A stretch of DNA of 64,000 bases from an uncultured SAR86 cluster bacterium (GTDB lineage Bacteria; Pseudomonadota; Gammaproteobacteria; Magnimaribacterales; D2472): the NCBI GenBank assembly GCA_902602185.1, contig CACKPV010000003.1:62001-126000 (forward strand), written 5' to 3'. Both the position numbers and the translations under genes were made by a program. Of this stretch, positions 56,215 through 64,000 are shown piece after piece; the first letter of the stretch is position 1; each line of letters starts with the position of its first letter. Under the pieces are notes generated by a model, which was not told the origin of the DNA, ran no database searches, and worked only from the letters and a program-made list of their open reading frames with translations.

Positions 56215-57658
56215 GGTTTTTTAAGTTCTTTTTCCAGTCTTTATACTCAATATCCATAAAAATAACCCTTTCTTGATTTGGGCTGGTTATTGAATAGGAC
56301 TTTTGGCCCTCAAGAGAAATTTTAGATCCAACACATGCCATTTTATAAGCACCCAAAGCAGTAGATTCAACAAAATTTGGGATAATAATTTCTTTATTTA
56401 GGGTATCTGAAAGCATTTGAAGAAAAAGGTTATTTTTTATCATTCCACCATCAACCCTATACTTGTTAACCTCAATACCGTCTATGATTAATGCTTCAAC
56501 AATCTCTCGTGTTTGAAAACATATTGATTTAAATACAGATGTAACAAGATCATTTATGCTTGTATCCCTTTGGATGCCTTGAAAACTTGCTCGTATGCTC
56601 GAGTTCCAATGTGGTGCTCCAAGACCAGTGAATGCTGGTACAAATTTTACTCCACCTGAATCGAAGTTAGAGTTAATAAAATTCTCACTGTGTTTAGTGT
56701 TATCAAATACCTTCAAACCATCTCTTAACCATTGTATTGCTGAACCAGCCGAATAAATACTTCCTTCAACTGAAAATGTGGATTCTTTATTGCTTCCAAT
56801 TTGATAACCAACTGTGGTAAGTAAATTTGATTTAGAGTATACAATTTCTTTTAGAGTATTAACCATTAAAAAGCAACCAGTACCAAAAGTTATCTTCATG
56901 TCCCCTAAGGAAAGACAGTCTTGGCCAAATAAAGCACTTTGTTGATCGCCTATTACACCTGTAATTGGAAAAGAGTGATTAGATTTTATTGTGCCGAAAT
57001 TGTAATCATTATTTTTTATTTCAGGAAGCATGCTTTCTGGTATGTCAAACTCTCTGAGTAATTCTTGATCCCATTGGCAACTTCTAATGTCCATAAGCAT
57101 TGTTCTTGATGCATTTGTTACATCCGTAAGATGATTATTTTCTTCAGTTAAGTGCCAGACTAGAAAACTATCAATCGTTCCACAACATAGGTCTCCTTTT
57201 TGAGCTAATTTCATCGCACCTGAAACATTTTTTAGAATCCATTGAATTTTTGTTGCTGAAAAATATGGATCAAGTAAAAGCCCAGTTTTCTGTCTGAGTT
57301 GTTTCTCAAATTTTGGCTTCTTTAATGCGAGACTCCGACAAAACTCATTTGTCCTTCTATCTTGCCAAATTATCGCAGGGTAAACTTCTTCACCAGTGTG
57401 TTTATTCCATACAACAACCGACTCGCGTTGATTTGTAATGCCACAACATGCAACCTTGACTCCTGTTGTTGTCAGCACTTCATTTATGACCTCTTTCACT
57501 GTGTCCAATATAGTTCTGGGATTTGCTTCAACCCAACCATCTTTTGGGTATGAAAGCTCGTACTCTCTTTGTGATTCTGCAATAACTTTCTGATTTTCAT
57601 CAAAAATTATTGCTCTCGAGCTTGTTGTTCCCTGATCGACCGATAGAATATATTTCAT
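56195..57658 (-). CDS. glpK: Glycerol kinase
   Basis: Phosphorylates glycerol to glycerol-3-phosphate. The 487 residues show MKYILSVDQGTTSSRAIIFD, the ribokinase-fold YPAIIWQDRRTNEFC, ITFGTGCFLMVNT, FTGLGAPHWN and DGGMIKNNLFLQML. ATG at 57658 gives the usual start; an upstream in-frame codon at 57682 is unlikely. No glpF or glpD gene is beside it. Confidence 0.96.
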   Translation of the reverse strand: MKYILSVDQGTTSSRAIIFDENQKVIAESQREYELSYPKDGWVEANPRTILDTVKEVINEVLTTTGVKVACCGITNQRESVVVWNKHTGEEVYPAIIWQDRRTNEFCRSLALKKPKFEKQLRQKTGLLLDPYFSATKIQWILKNVSGAMKLAQKGDLCCGTIDSFLVWHLTEENNHLTDVTNASRTMLMDIRSCQWDQELLREFDIPESMLPEIKNNDYNFGTIKSNHSFPITGVIGDQQSALFGQDCLSLGDMKITFGTGCFLMVNTLKEIVYSKSNLLTTVGYQIGSNKESTFSVEGSIYSAGSAIQWLRDGLKVFDNTKHSENFINSNFDSGGVKFVPAFTGLGAPHWNSSIRASFQGIQRDTSINDLVTSVFKSICFQTREIVEALIIDGIEVNKYRVDGGMIKNNLFLQMLSDTLNKEIIIPNFVESTALGAYKMACVGSKISLEGQKSYSITSPNQERVIFMDIEYKDWKKNLKNLISIQD

Positions 57659-57674
57659 TGTCACATTGTTACAT

Positions 57675-57683
57675 TTATCCACA
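57675..57683 (+). promoter_or_regulatory. DnaA box between glpK and nrdA, copy 1
   Basis: Perfect TTATCCACA. A second copy lies at 57786-57794. In E. coli DnaA regulates nrdAB, so two boxes here fit that logic. Confidence 0.5.
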
Positions 57684-57722
57684 TCTTATCAACTATTTTT
57701 TTACACTGCCCTAACACCGTAT

Positions 57723-57738
57723 ACACAGCATATAGTGC
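57723..57738. promoter_or_regulatory. NrdR box 1 upstream of nrdA
   Basis: ACACAGCATATAGTGC agrees with the NrdR consensus at 13 of 16 positions. Its centre lies 31 bp from that of box 2, the typical three-turn spacing of tandem NrdR sites. Confidence 0.72.
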
Positions 57739-57753
57739 ATAAATAGAAAAAAT

Positions 57754-57769
57754 TCACAATATATTGTGT
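57754..57769. promoter_or_regulatory. NrdR box 2 upstream of nrdA
   Basis: TCACAATATATTGTGT agrees with the consensus at 15 of 16 positions and is a near-perfect palindrome. NrdR represses ribonucleotide reductase genes when (d)ATP is high. Confidence 0.82.
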
Positions 57770-57785
57770 TTTTTTGCTTGATTTC

Positions 57786-57794
57786 TTATCCACA
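57786..57794 (+). promoter_or_regulatory. DnaA box between glpK and nrdA, copy 2
   Basis: Perfect TTATCCACA, 17 bp downstream of NrdR box 2 and about 93 bp before the nrdA ATG. Together with copy 1 it brackets the two NrdR boxes. Confidence 0.5.
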
Positions 57795-57886
57795 TTGATT
57801 ATCATGGTTTCAGGTTATAGAAAAACAACAAAAAACTTAACCTCACCCCAGATAAGAAAAAGTTCCTTAATTGGAAGAGAAGAAGT

Positions 57887-60769
57887 ATGGAAAAAAACGA
57901 AGTAAAAGAGGAAAAAACAATAAATATGCCAGCAGAACAAAGTGAAGATCTGAGTATATTTGCACCAGGAAAGTTAAGAGTTGTAAAAAGGAATGGTAAA
58001 AATGTTCCTTTCGAAAAAGAGAAGATTGAAATTGCAATTACTAAAGCATTCTTAGCAGCAGAATCAGGAAATGCAGCAAGTAGTGAACGAATACATGAAA
58101 AAGTCCAAGAGCTTACAGAGGGCATTGTGGAGATATACCAAGAAAGAATGCCGTCAGGAGGAACACTATTCATAGAAGAAATTCAAGATCAGGTTGAATT
58201 ACAGTTAATGAGAAGAGAAGAACACTCAGTTGCAAAAAGATATATTTTATATAGAGAAGAAAGAGCAAAAAAAAGAGGTCCGGTTGAAAAACCAACGATA
58301 TCAATCGAAACAGAGACAGATCTAAAAGTCACAAAAAAAGATGGAACAACAGTACCATTAGATATCAAAAGACTTGCAAAAATAATTACTGATTCTTGCG
58401 AAGGTCTTGATGATGTTGACCCCAAGGAAGTTTTAGAACAATCATTAGGCAACCTCTACGACGGAGTTTCTGTTTCTGACATGAGAACTAGCCTAATAAT
58501 GACTGCCAGAACCAAAGTAGAAAAAGAACCAAACTACTCATTCGTTACAGCACGTATACTCATGGATCAAATTAGAAACGAGGCATTGGAATTTCTAGGT
58601 ATTGCAGAAGAAGCAACATATGCAGATATGGAAAATTACTATCCTGAAGCACTTGTTAAATACATTGATAAGGGTATTGAACTTGAGATTCTAGATCCAG
58701 AATTGAAGAACTATGATCTCAAACAACTCGGGCAAGCTATCGATCATACAAGAGACAACCAATTCACATATTTAGGAATACAAACGCTTTACGATAGATA
58801 TTTCATTCACTCTAACAAAATAAGATATGAACTACCTCAAGTATTTTTCATGCGTGTTGCAATGGGTCTTGCTATAGAAGAAAAAGAAAGAGAGAAAAGA
58901 ACGATTGAATTCTATAACCTCTTGTCAGGCTTTGATTATATGAGTTCTACACCTACCCTATTTAATTCAGGAACAAAACGACCACAGCTTTCATCTTGCT
59001 ATCTCTCTACTGTGCCCGATAACCTCAGGGGTATTTTCTCTGCCTATGGTGATATGGCAATGCTTTCAAAATGGGCTGGTGGTTTGGGATATGACTGGAC
59101 TCCGGTCAGAGCATTGGGGTCATATATCAAAGGAACAAATGGTGAGAGTCAAGGCATTGTTCCCTTTTTAAAAGTTGCAAATGACACAGCTGTAGCAGTA
59201 AACCAAGGGGGCAAAAGAAAAGGTGCAATGTGCTCTTACCTTGAAACCTGGCATCTAGATATAGAAGAGTTTCTTGAACTGAAGAAAAATACTGGTGATG
59301 ACAGAAGGAGAGTTCATGATACAAATACAGCAAATTGGATTCCTGACCTTTTTATGAAAAGAGTTCAAAATGATGAAGATTGGACATTGTTCTCACCCGG
59401 AGAAACACCCGATCTTCATGATTTAGTTGGTAAAGAATTTGAAGAAAGATATCTTGCCTACGAAGTAATGGCAGCCGAACAAAAATTAAACCAATATAAA
59501 ACAGTAAAGGCATCTGACTTGTGGAGAAAAATGCTTACAATGCTCTTTGAAACAGGTCATCCGTGGATGACATTTAAAGATCCATGCAATTTAAGATCAC
59601 CCCAGCAACATACAGGGGTAGTTCATTCATCTAACCTTTGTACTGAAATAACACTTAACACCGTTGCTGGAGAAGAGATTGCTGTTTGTAATCTAGGTTC
59701 AGTAAACCTCAAACAGCATATGTTAGATGGAAAGTTAGACGAGGAGAAAATAAAAGCAACTGTAACAACGGCTATTCGCATGCTTGATAATGTAATTAAT
59801 ATTAATTACTACTCTGTCGATACCTCAGAGAACTCAAATCTTCAGCACAGACCTATTGGACTCGGACTCATGGGATTCCAAGATACTTTGTACATGCAAG
59901 GTATTTCTTATAACTCCGAAGAAGCTATAGAATTTGCTGATAGAAGCATGGAGCTTATTAGTTACTATGCCATCAATGCCTCATCTGACTTAGCAAAAGA
60001 GAGAGGTTCGTACAAAACTTATGAAGGTTCTCTTTGGAGTCAAGGTATCTTGCCTAAAGACTCAATCAAAATACTAAAAGAACAAAGGGGTGAAGACTAT
60101 CTTAAGGTTGATGAATCAGAAACACTTGACTGGGAAACACTAAGAAAGAAAGTCTTAAACCAAGGCATGAGAAATTCAAATGTAATGGCAATAGCACCGA
60201 CAGCAACAATATCAAACATTACAGGAGTAACTCAGTCCATTGAGCCTACCTATCAAAATCTTTATGTAAAATCCAACTTGTCAGGAGAATTCACCATCGT
60301 TAATCCTCACTTAGTCAACACACTGAAAGAGCAGAATCTGTGGGACGATGTCATGATTAATGACCTGAAATATAGAGATGGAAGTCTGCAACAAATTGGT
60401 CGAATTCCAGATGATATAAAAGAAATGTTTAAAACAGCTTTTGAGGTTGAACCAAAATACATTGTGGAAGCAGCAAGCAGAAGGCAAAAATGGATAGATC
60501 AAGCACAGTCCTTAAACTTATATATTTCTAATGTAAGTGGGAAAAAATTAGATATTACCTACAGGATGGCATGGTTATTAGGTCTCAAAACAACCTACTA
60601 TTTAAGGTCTATGGGTGCTACATCCACAGAGAAATCAACAATCGAAAACAGAGCACTCAACAAAGTGGAAGCTAAAATCGGTGATGCTAATGCACAAAGT
60701 ATGGGAGAACCTGCTCCTGTGCCATCTGCATGCTCATTAGATGATCCAGATTGTGAGGCATGTCAATAA
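57887..60769 (+). CDS. nrdA: Class Ia ribonucleoside-diphosphate reductase, alpha subunit
   Basis: Reduces NDPs to dNDPs. The 960 residues begin with two ATP-cone domains (about 25-115, KLRVVKRNGKNVPFEKEKIE, and about 140-225, LKVTKKDGTTVPLDIKRL), as in the long NrdA of Pseudomonas relatives. The barrel follows with PTLFNSGTKRPQLSSCYL (active Cys), NLCTEITL (Asn-Cys-Glu), the conserved Cys at MRNSNVMAIAPTATIS and a C-terminal CEAC redox pair (DDPDCEACQ). Tandem NrdR boxes and DnaA boxes precede it; nrdB follows 19 nt later. Confidence 0.97.
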   Translation: MEKNEVKEEKTINMPAEQSEDLSIFAPGKLRVVKRNGKNVPFEKEKIEIAITKAFLAAESGNAASSERIHEKVQELTEGIVEIYQERMPSGGTLFIEEIQDQVELQLMRREEHSVAKRYILYREERAKKRGPVEKPTISIETETDLKVTKKDGTTVPLDIKRLAKIITDSCEGLDDVDPKEVLEQSLGNLYDGVSVSDMRTSLIMTARTKVEKEPNYSFVTARILMDQIRNEALEFLGIAEEATYADMENYYPEALVKYIDKGIELEILDPELKNYDLKQLGQAIDHTRDNQFTYLGIQTLYDRYFIHSNKIRYELPQVFFMRVAMGLAIEEKEREKRTIEFYNLLSGFDYMSSTPTLFNSGTKRPQLSSCYLSTVPDNLRGIFSAYGDMAMLSKWAGGLGYDWTPVRALGSYIKGTNGESQGIVPFLKVANDTAVAVNQGGKRKGAMCSYLETWHLDIEEFLELKKNTGDDRRRVHDTNTANWIPDLFMKRVQNDEDWTLFSPGETPDLHDLVGKEFEERYLAYEVMAAEQKLNQYKTVKASDLWRKMLTMLFETGHPWMTFKDPCNLRSPQQHTGVVHSSNLCTEITLNTVAGEEIAVCNLGSVNLKQHMLDGKLDEEKIKATVTTAIRMLDNVININYYSVDTSENSNLQHRPIGLGLMGFQDTLYMQGISYNSEEAIEFADRSMELISYYAINASSDLAKERGSYKTYEGSLWSQGILPKDSIKILKEQRGEDYLKVDESETLDWETLRKKVLNQGMRNSNVMAIAPTATISNITGVTQSIEPTYQNLYVKSNLSGEFTIVNPHLVNTLKEQNLWDDVMINDLKYRDGSLQQIGRIPDDIKEMFKTAFEVEPKYIVEAASRRQKWIDQAQSLNLYISNVSGKKLDITYRMAWLLGLKTTYYLRSMGATSTEKSTIENRALNKVEAKIGDANAQSMGEPAPVPSACSLDDPDCEACQ

Positions 60770-60788
60770 AAATTTGAAGGAGTAAAAA

Positions 60789-62030
60789 ATGTTAAATTGG
60801 GATGATTTTAATGAAACAGAAACCAAGGTTAAAAAACCAGAGGTTTCAAAAGAAATTGAAAAGAAAGTTGTTGAATCAATTAAAGAGGAAGTACAACCTC
60901 AACAGCCAGCCCAACCAAAGGCAAAATTAGAGGCAGGAAGTCGGGCAGAGGCAGCCCGTAAGTCACTTGATGCATTAGATACTACTGCTGGAGAAGAAGA
61001 ACTTGAAGGGATGGCAGGAAGAGTTGAGGTTGATGAAAAAGCCCTAATTAATTGTCGTGCAGATTTAAATCAACTAGTTCCCATGAAATATGATTGGGCT
61101 TGGGGTAAATACCTTGACGGTAGTGCAAATCATTGGATGCCACAAGAGGTTAACATGACTAGCGATATTGCCTTGTGGAAATCTGAAGAAGGGCTTACAG
61201 ATGATGAGCGAAGAATTGTTAAAAGAAATCTTGGTTTCTTTTCAACAGCAGATTCACTTGTTGCAAATAATCTTGTTCTTGCTCTTTATAGATTAATAAC
61301 CAATCCTGAATGCCGGCAGTATATCCTCCGTCAAGCATTCGAAGAAGCAATACACACCCATGCTTATCAATATGTTATTGAATCACTATCTATGGATGAA
61401 GGTGAAATATTTAATATGTACCGTGAGATACCAAGTGTAGCTAAAAAGGCTGCATGGGGGCTAAAGTATACAAAAGAGATTGAAGATCCTAAATTTACAA
61501 CAGGGACAGAAGAAACTGATAAATTGCTATTAAAGAATTTAATTGCGTTTTATTGTGTTCTTGAGGGTATTTTCTTTTACTGTGGATTCACTCAAATTCT
61601 TTCAATGGGAAATCGGAATAAGATGACTGGAACCGCAGAGCAGTTTCAATATATCTTAAGAGATGAGTCAATGCATGTTAATTTTGGTATTGATCTCATT
61701 AATGCAATTAAAATTGAAAACCCACATCTTTGGGATGAAGAAATGCAAGCTGAGGCAGCAAAAATGATTCTTGAAGGTACCCTTCTTGAAATAGATTATG
61801 CAAGGGACACTATGCCTCGAGGTGTTCTGGGTATGAATGCAAAACAAATGGAAGAGTACCTACAATTCATTGCCAACAGAAGATTAGTTCAAATTGGTCT
61901 AGAGCCAGAGTTTGCAGGAGTAACAAATCCTTTTCCTTGGATGTCAGAAATCATGGACTTAAGGAAAGAGAAAAACTTTTTTGAAACCAGAGTGACTGAA
62001 TACCAAGTTGGTGGTGGTTTGGAATTCTAG
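60789..62030 (+). CDS. nrdB: Class Ia ribonucleotide reductase, beta subunit
   Basis: The diiron-tyrosyl radical partner of NrdA. The 413 residues have a K/E/P-rich leader (1-70) and a four-helix ferritin-like core with [33 protein letters not shown] (Glu-Glu-His ligands), [14 protein letters not shown] and [14 protein letters not shown]. The C-terminal tail ends GGGLEF, which docks on NrdA. It lies 19 nt after nrdA behind an AAGGAG ribosome site and ends 3 nt before a convergent SDR gene. Confidence 0.97.
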   Translation: MLNWDDFNETETKVKKPEVSKEIEKKVVESIKEEVQPQQPAQPKAKLEAGSRAEAARKSLDALDTTAGEEELEGMAGRVEVDEKALINCRADLNQLVPMKYDWAWGKYLDGSANHWMPQEVNMTSDIALWKSEEGLTDDERRIVKRNLGFFSTADSLVANNLVLALYRLITNPECRQYILRQAFEEAIHTHAYQYVIESLSMDEGEIFNMYREIPSVAKKAAWGLKYTKEIEDPKFTTGTEETDKLLLKNLIAFYCVLEGIFFYCGFTQILSMGNRNKMTGTAEQFQYILRDESMHVNFGIDLINAIKIENPHLWDEEMQAEAAKMILEGTLLEIDYARDTMPRGVLGMNAKQMEEYLQFIANRRLVQIGLEPEFAGVTNPFPWMSEIMDLRKEKNFFETRVTEYQVGGGLEF

Positions 62031-62033
62031 ATC

Positions 62034-62939
62034 CTATTCACTTTTATTGAGTAACTCAAAAATCTTTAATGACTGTTCTGGCCCACTATTGAGGGCCTGA
62101 GCACCTTCCATATCTGAAATTTCTTCCCAATTTAATGCAATATTCTCAGGAGTCATGTCACTTCCCATTCCAAGTGAAAGACCTTTAGTTTCATGAATGA
62201 AGATTCTAGAAAACACACCAGCTCCAGCTGAAATAATTGCACCATTAGGAGCATCTTCACTTGCAAGAAAGATAACTGCTGGAGTGACATACTCCGGTTG
62301 AAGATTTTTGCCTATGTCTGCAGGTATTAAACCATCAGTCATGCGGGTGAATGCAACGGGAGTTATGGCATTTGAATGAATATTATATTTCTGACCCTCG
62401 ATTTTAAGGGTATTCATTAATCCAATCATAGCCATTTTTGCCGATCCATAATTCGATTGACCAAAGTTACCAAATACACCACTAGATGAACTTGTAAAAA
62501 TGATCCTTCCAAATGCCTGCTCTCTCATGACAGGAAAGACAGTATGTGTACAGTTTAGAGTGCCCTCAAAATGTACTTGCATGACTAAATTGAAGTCTTC
62601 TACAGACATCTTATGAAAACTCTTGTCTCTTAAAATACCTGCATTATTCACCAAAATATCTACTCTACCCCACGTTTCTAGAGTCTCTGCAATCATAGCT
62701 TTTACTGCACTTAGATCAGTGACACTAGCTCCACTTGCAAATGCCTCACCTCCTTGGGATTTGATCAACTCAACCACTTCGTTTGCAGAGTCACTTGCTC
62801 CACTTCCATCAACAGATCCACCAAGATCATTTACTACAACTTTTGCACCCCTTTTTGCAAACTCAAGAGCATGTTCCTTTCCAAGACCTCCACCGGCACC
62901 TGTTACTATTACAACTTTTTCGTCGAATCTTATAGACAT
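62034..62939 (-). CDS. SDR-family dehydrogenase, MFE-2 (3-hydroxyacyl-CoA dehydrogenase)-like
   Basis: A 301-residue short-chain dehydrogenase. It has VTGAGGGLGKEHALEFAKRG at residues about 11-30 and VVVNDLGGSVDGSG, typical of the peroxisomal multifunctional enzyme 2 group, then the catalytic Ser in FTSSSSGVFGNFGQ and NYGSAKMAMIGL. The C-terminal extension (PNGAIISAGAGVFSRIFI) also fits this group. It probably acts on a 3-hydroxyacyl-CoA or similar. It follows the IDO-family gene by 11 nt, so the two are likely co-transcribed. Confidence 0.82.
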   Translation of the reverse strand: MSIRFDEKVVIVTGAGGGLGKEHALEFAKRGAKVVVNDLGGSVDGSGASDSANEVVELIKSQGGEAFASGASVTDLSAVKAMIAETLETWGRVDILVNNAGILRDKSFHKMSVEDFNLVMQVHFEGTLNCTHTVFPVMREQAFGRIIFTSSSSGVFGNFGQSNYGSAKMAMIGLMNTLKIEGQKYNIHSNAITPVAFTRMTDGLIPADIGKNLQPEYVTPAVIFLASEDAPNGAIISAGAGVFSRIFIHETKGLSLGMGSDMTPENIALNWEEISDMEGAQALNSGPEQSLKIFELLNKSE

Positions 62940-62950
62940 AATTCTCCTAC

Positions 62951-64000
62951 CTAATTTTTAATTGATTCTCTTGTTTCATCTCTATGCTTCCTAAGATACC
63001 TCATAAATGGAGTACCGCCAGTCCCCCTAATAGTTGATCCTCCTGATGAAAAATATTTAGGATTCCTCGATTGTGCATGAATATAGTCATTGGCATACTT
63101 AATGTGTTGCGAGCGAAACTTGGTCATCTCATCCAAGCATTCATTCATTTTGTTCCTAATAGGTTTTGAAGAATTAGAATATTCTAAAATCTTCGAATCT
63201 TTTTTCACAGATGCAATCAATTCTCGGTGAGATGGGGGCATGTATAGTAGCATTTCTTCAAGATAATCCCTTAACGAATCTTTTTTATGTTTGACAGCAA
63301 ATAAAGCATCCAAAAGAGGTATGATTGAACTTTGTGCTCCAGTCTCACCCCTAAATTGTTGCGGTTTACCATTAAAAAACCCCTTGTAAATAAGTCCTTT
63401 AGGTAAATCAGGGTTATTTTTCCAACCAAAAATATAAGGCCTTACTCTGTGATAATAGATATATGGATCACATTTTTCAGACATTCTATCAAAAATTTCA
63501 TTCATTTTTTTTAAGGAAGTCTGAATAATTTTAAGATGTTGCAAAATATTTGTTTCATTTGTTTCCGATACTATTTCAAAAGCTGATTTTACTGCTGGAG
63601 CTGCGGCATCTTCGATACATACATGAATGGTGACAAACCAGTCTTCATCAACACCACCCAAGAAATTATTAATCAAAGCAACATTGTCAAGTGAAATTGG
63701 TTGCTTTGAATCTAATAAATACCAATTATCAAGACAGTAACTTGCATAACTCAATACTGGAGGTCTCCCTAGATACTTAGAAACTTTTATCCATGGAGAA
63801 GAAATTGATCTAGGTAAAATACTTTTTGGTTTATTTTCGGAGTAAATATACCCATGAGCAATAAAAGAAAGTTTTGAATTAAGGCAACGTAATTTCTCTT
63901 CTTCATTTGCACTAATAAGATCTGAAAAATCAAAGAAGTTTTTTGGGATTTTTTCAATAGTCTTTGCAAGTGAACCTGTCAGTAAGAGTTTTGGTAATTC
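62951..64000 (-). CDS. Indoleamine 2,3-dioxygenase family protein (5' end outside window)
   Basis: The frame is open to the window edge (350 residues visible, no start). It begins ELPKLLLTGSLAKTIEK and contains the IDO pattern KYLGRPPVLSYASYCLDNW, the VRPYIFGWKNNPDLPKGLIY loop, FRGETGAQSSIIPLLDALF, and YMPPSHRELI with the proximal haem His. It ends in a glycine-rich GSTIRGTGGTPFMRYL segment, which is also characteristic. Family enzymes open the indole ring of tryptophan with O2 to give N-formylkynurenine. Bacterial members may have other substrates. No kynurenine-pathway gene is adjacent; the SDR gene follows. Confidence 0.88.
   Translation of the reverse strand, partial: ELPKLLLTGSLAKTIEKIPKNFFDFSDLISANEEEKLRCLNSKLSFIAHGYIYSENKPKSILPRSISSPWIKVSKYLGRPPVLSYASYCLDNWYLLDSKQPISLDNVALINNFLGGVDEDWFVTIHVCIEDAAAPAVKSAFEIVSETNETNILQHLKIIQTSLKKMNEIFDRMSEKCDPYIYYHRVRPYIFGWKNNPDLPKGLIYKGFFNGKPQQFRGETGAQSSIIPLLDALFAVKHKKDSLRDYLEEMLLYMPPSHRELIASVKKDSKILEYSNSSKPIRNKMNECLDEMTKFRSQHIKYANDYIHAQSRNPKYFSSGGSTIRGTGGTPFMRYLRKHRDETRESIKN

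Overview
The window is AT-rich, tightly packed DNA from what looks like a streamlined marine gammaproteobacterium. The gene orders ftsK-lolA-crcB-serS, queA-tgt-yajC-secD-secF, rpoE-rseA-mucD-lepA-lepB-rnc-era-recO-acpS and sdhE/ygfZ are gammaproteobacterial. Two large TonB-dependent receptors, very short intergenic gaps, many start/stop overlaps and several convergent genes that overlap at their 3' ends suggest a small-genome surface-ocean lineage of the SAR86 type. That placement is inference; no rRNA is present to confirm it.

Layout. 1-3.4 kb: the end of a 2-oxoglutarate/Fe(II) oxygenase and an Oar-like TonB-dependent receptor. 3.5-9 kb: serS, crcB, lolA, ftsK and, divergently, trxB. 8.9-10.8 kb: an AcuI/YhdH reductase, an SDR dehydrogenase and a 43-residue membrane protein. 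11-13.6 kb: a nitrogen-uptake operon (TorF-type porin, PII protein, AmtB) behind a leader with two tandem copies of the glnA-type glutamine riboswitch. 13.6-16.6 kb: a free-standing structured RNA gene, malate synthase G and a thioesterase. 16.6-22.7 kb: tRNA-Gly, an M64-type lipoprotein peptidase operon and a second TonB-dependent receptor. 22.8-29.8 kb: patatin, a DUF2147 protein, aceEF and an amidase-rhodanese fusion. 29.8-33.9 kb: a small accessory block with a WYL regulator, a MORN-like protein, a PD-(D/E)XK GxxExxY protein, a GIY-YIG protein and unknowns, ending at tRNA-Glu. 34-40.8 kb: trmJ, suhB and the Sec/queuosine operon. 40.8-43.7 kb: tRNA-Leu, an unknown gene, a second structured RNA gene, rsmJ, uppP and a short tsaB. 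43.7-52.6 kb: adk through rpoE and sdhE. 52.7-58 kb: ygfZ, ung with an origin-like DnaA-box cluster, serA, an ABC ATPase and glpK. 57.9-64 kb: nrdAB behind NrdR and DnaA boxes, then an SDR and an indoleamine 2,3-dioxygenase family gene running off the window.

Most notable observations. (1) Tandem glutamine-riboswitch aptamers stand in front of a porin-glnK-amtB operon in a gammaproteobacterial context, coupling a glutamine-sensing RNA to ammonium uptake. (2) Two free-standing small-RNA genes, about 28 kb apart, share a 12-of-13 identical -10/initiation block, an identical 17-nt terminator tail and a GAAGGAAGAG purine module. One is a tandem 42-nt hairpin repeat with a compensatory base-pair change. 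I do not recognise this RNA family. (3) A 15-bp inverted repeat encloses three DnaA boxes, with a consensus IHF site nearby. (4) ftsK and a GIY-YIG gene have no good AUG start, but both have Shine-Dalgarno-like sequences before AUU or AUC codons.
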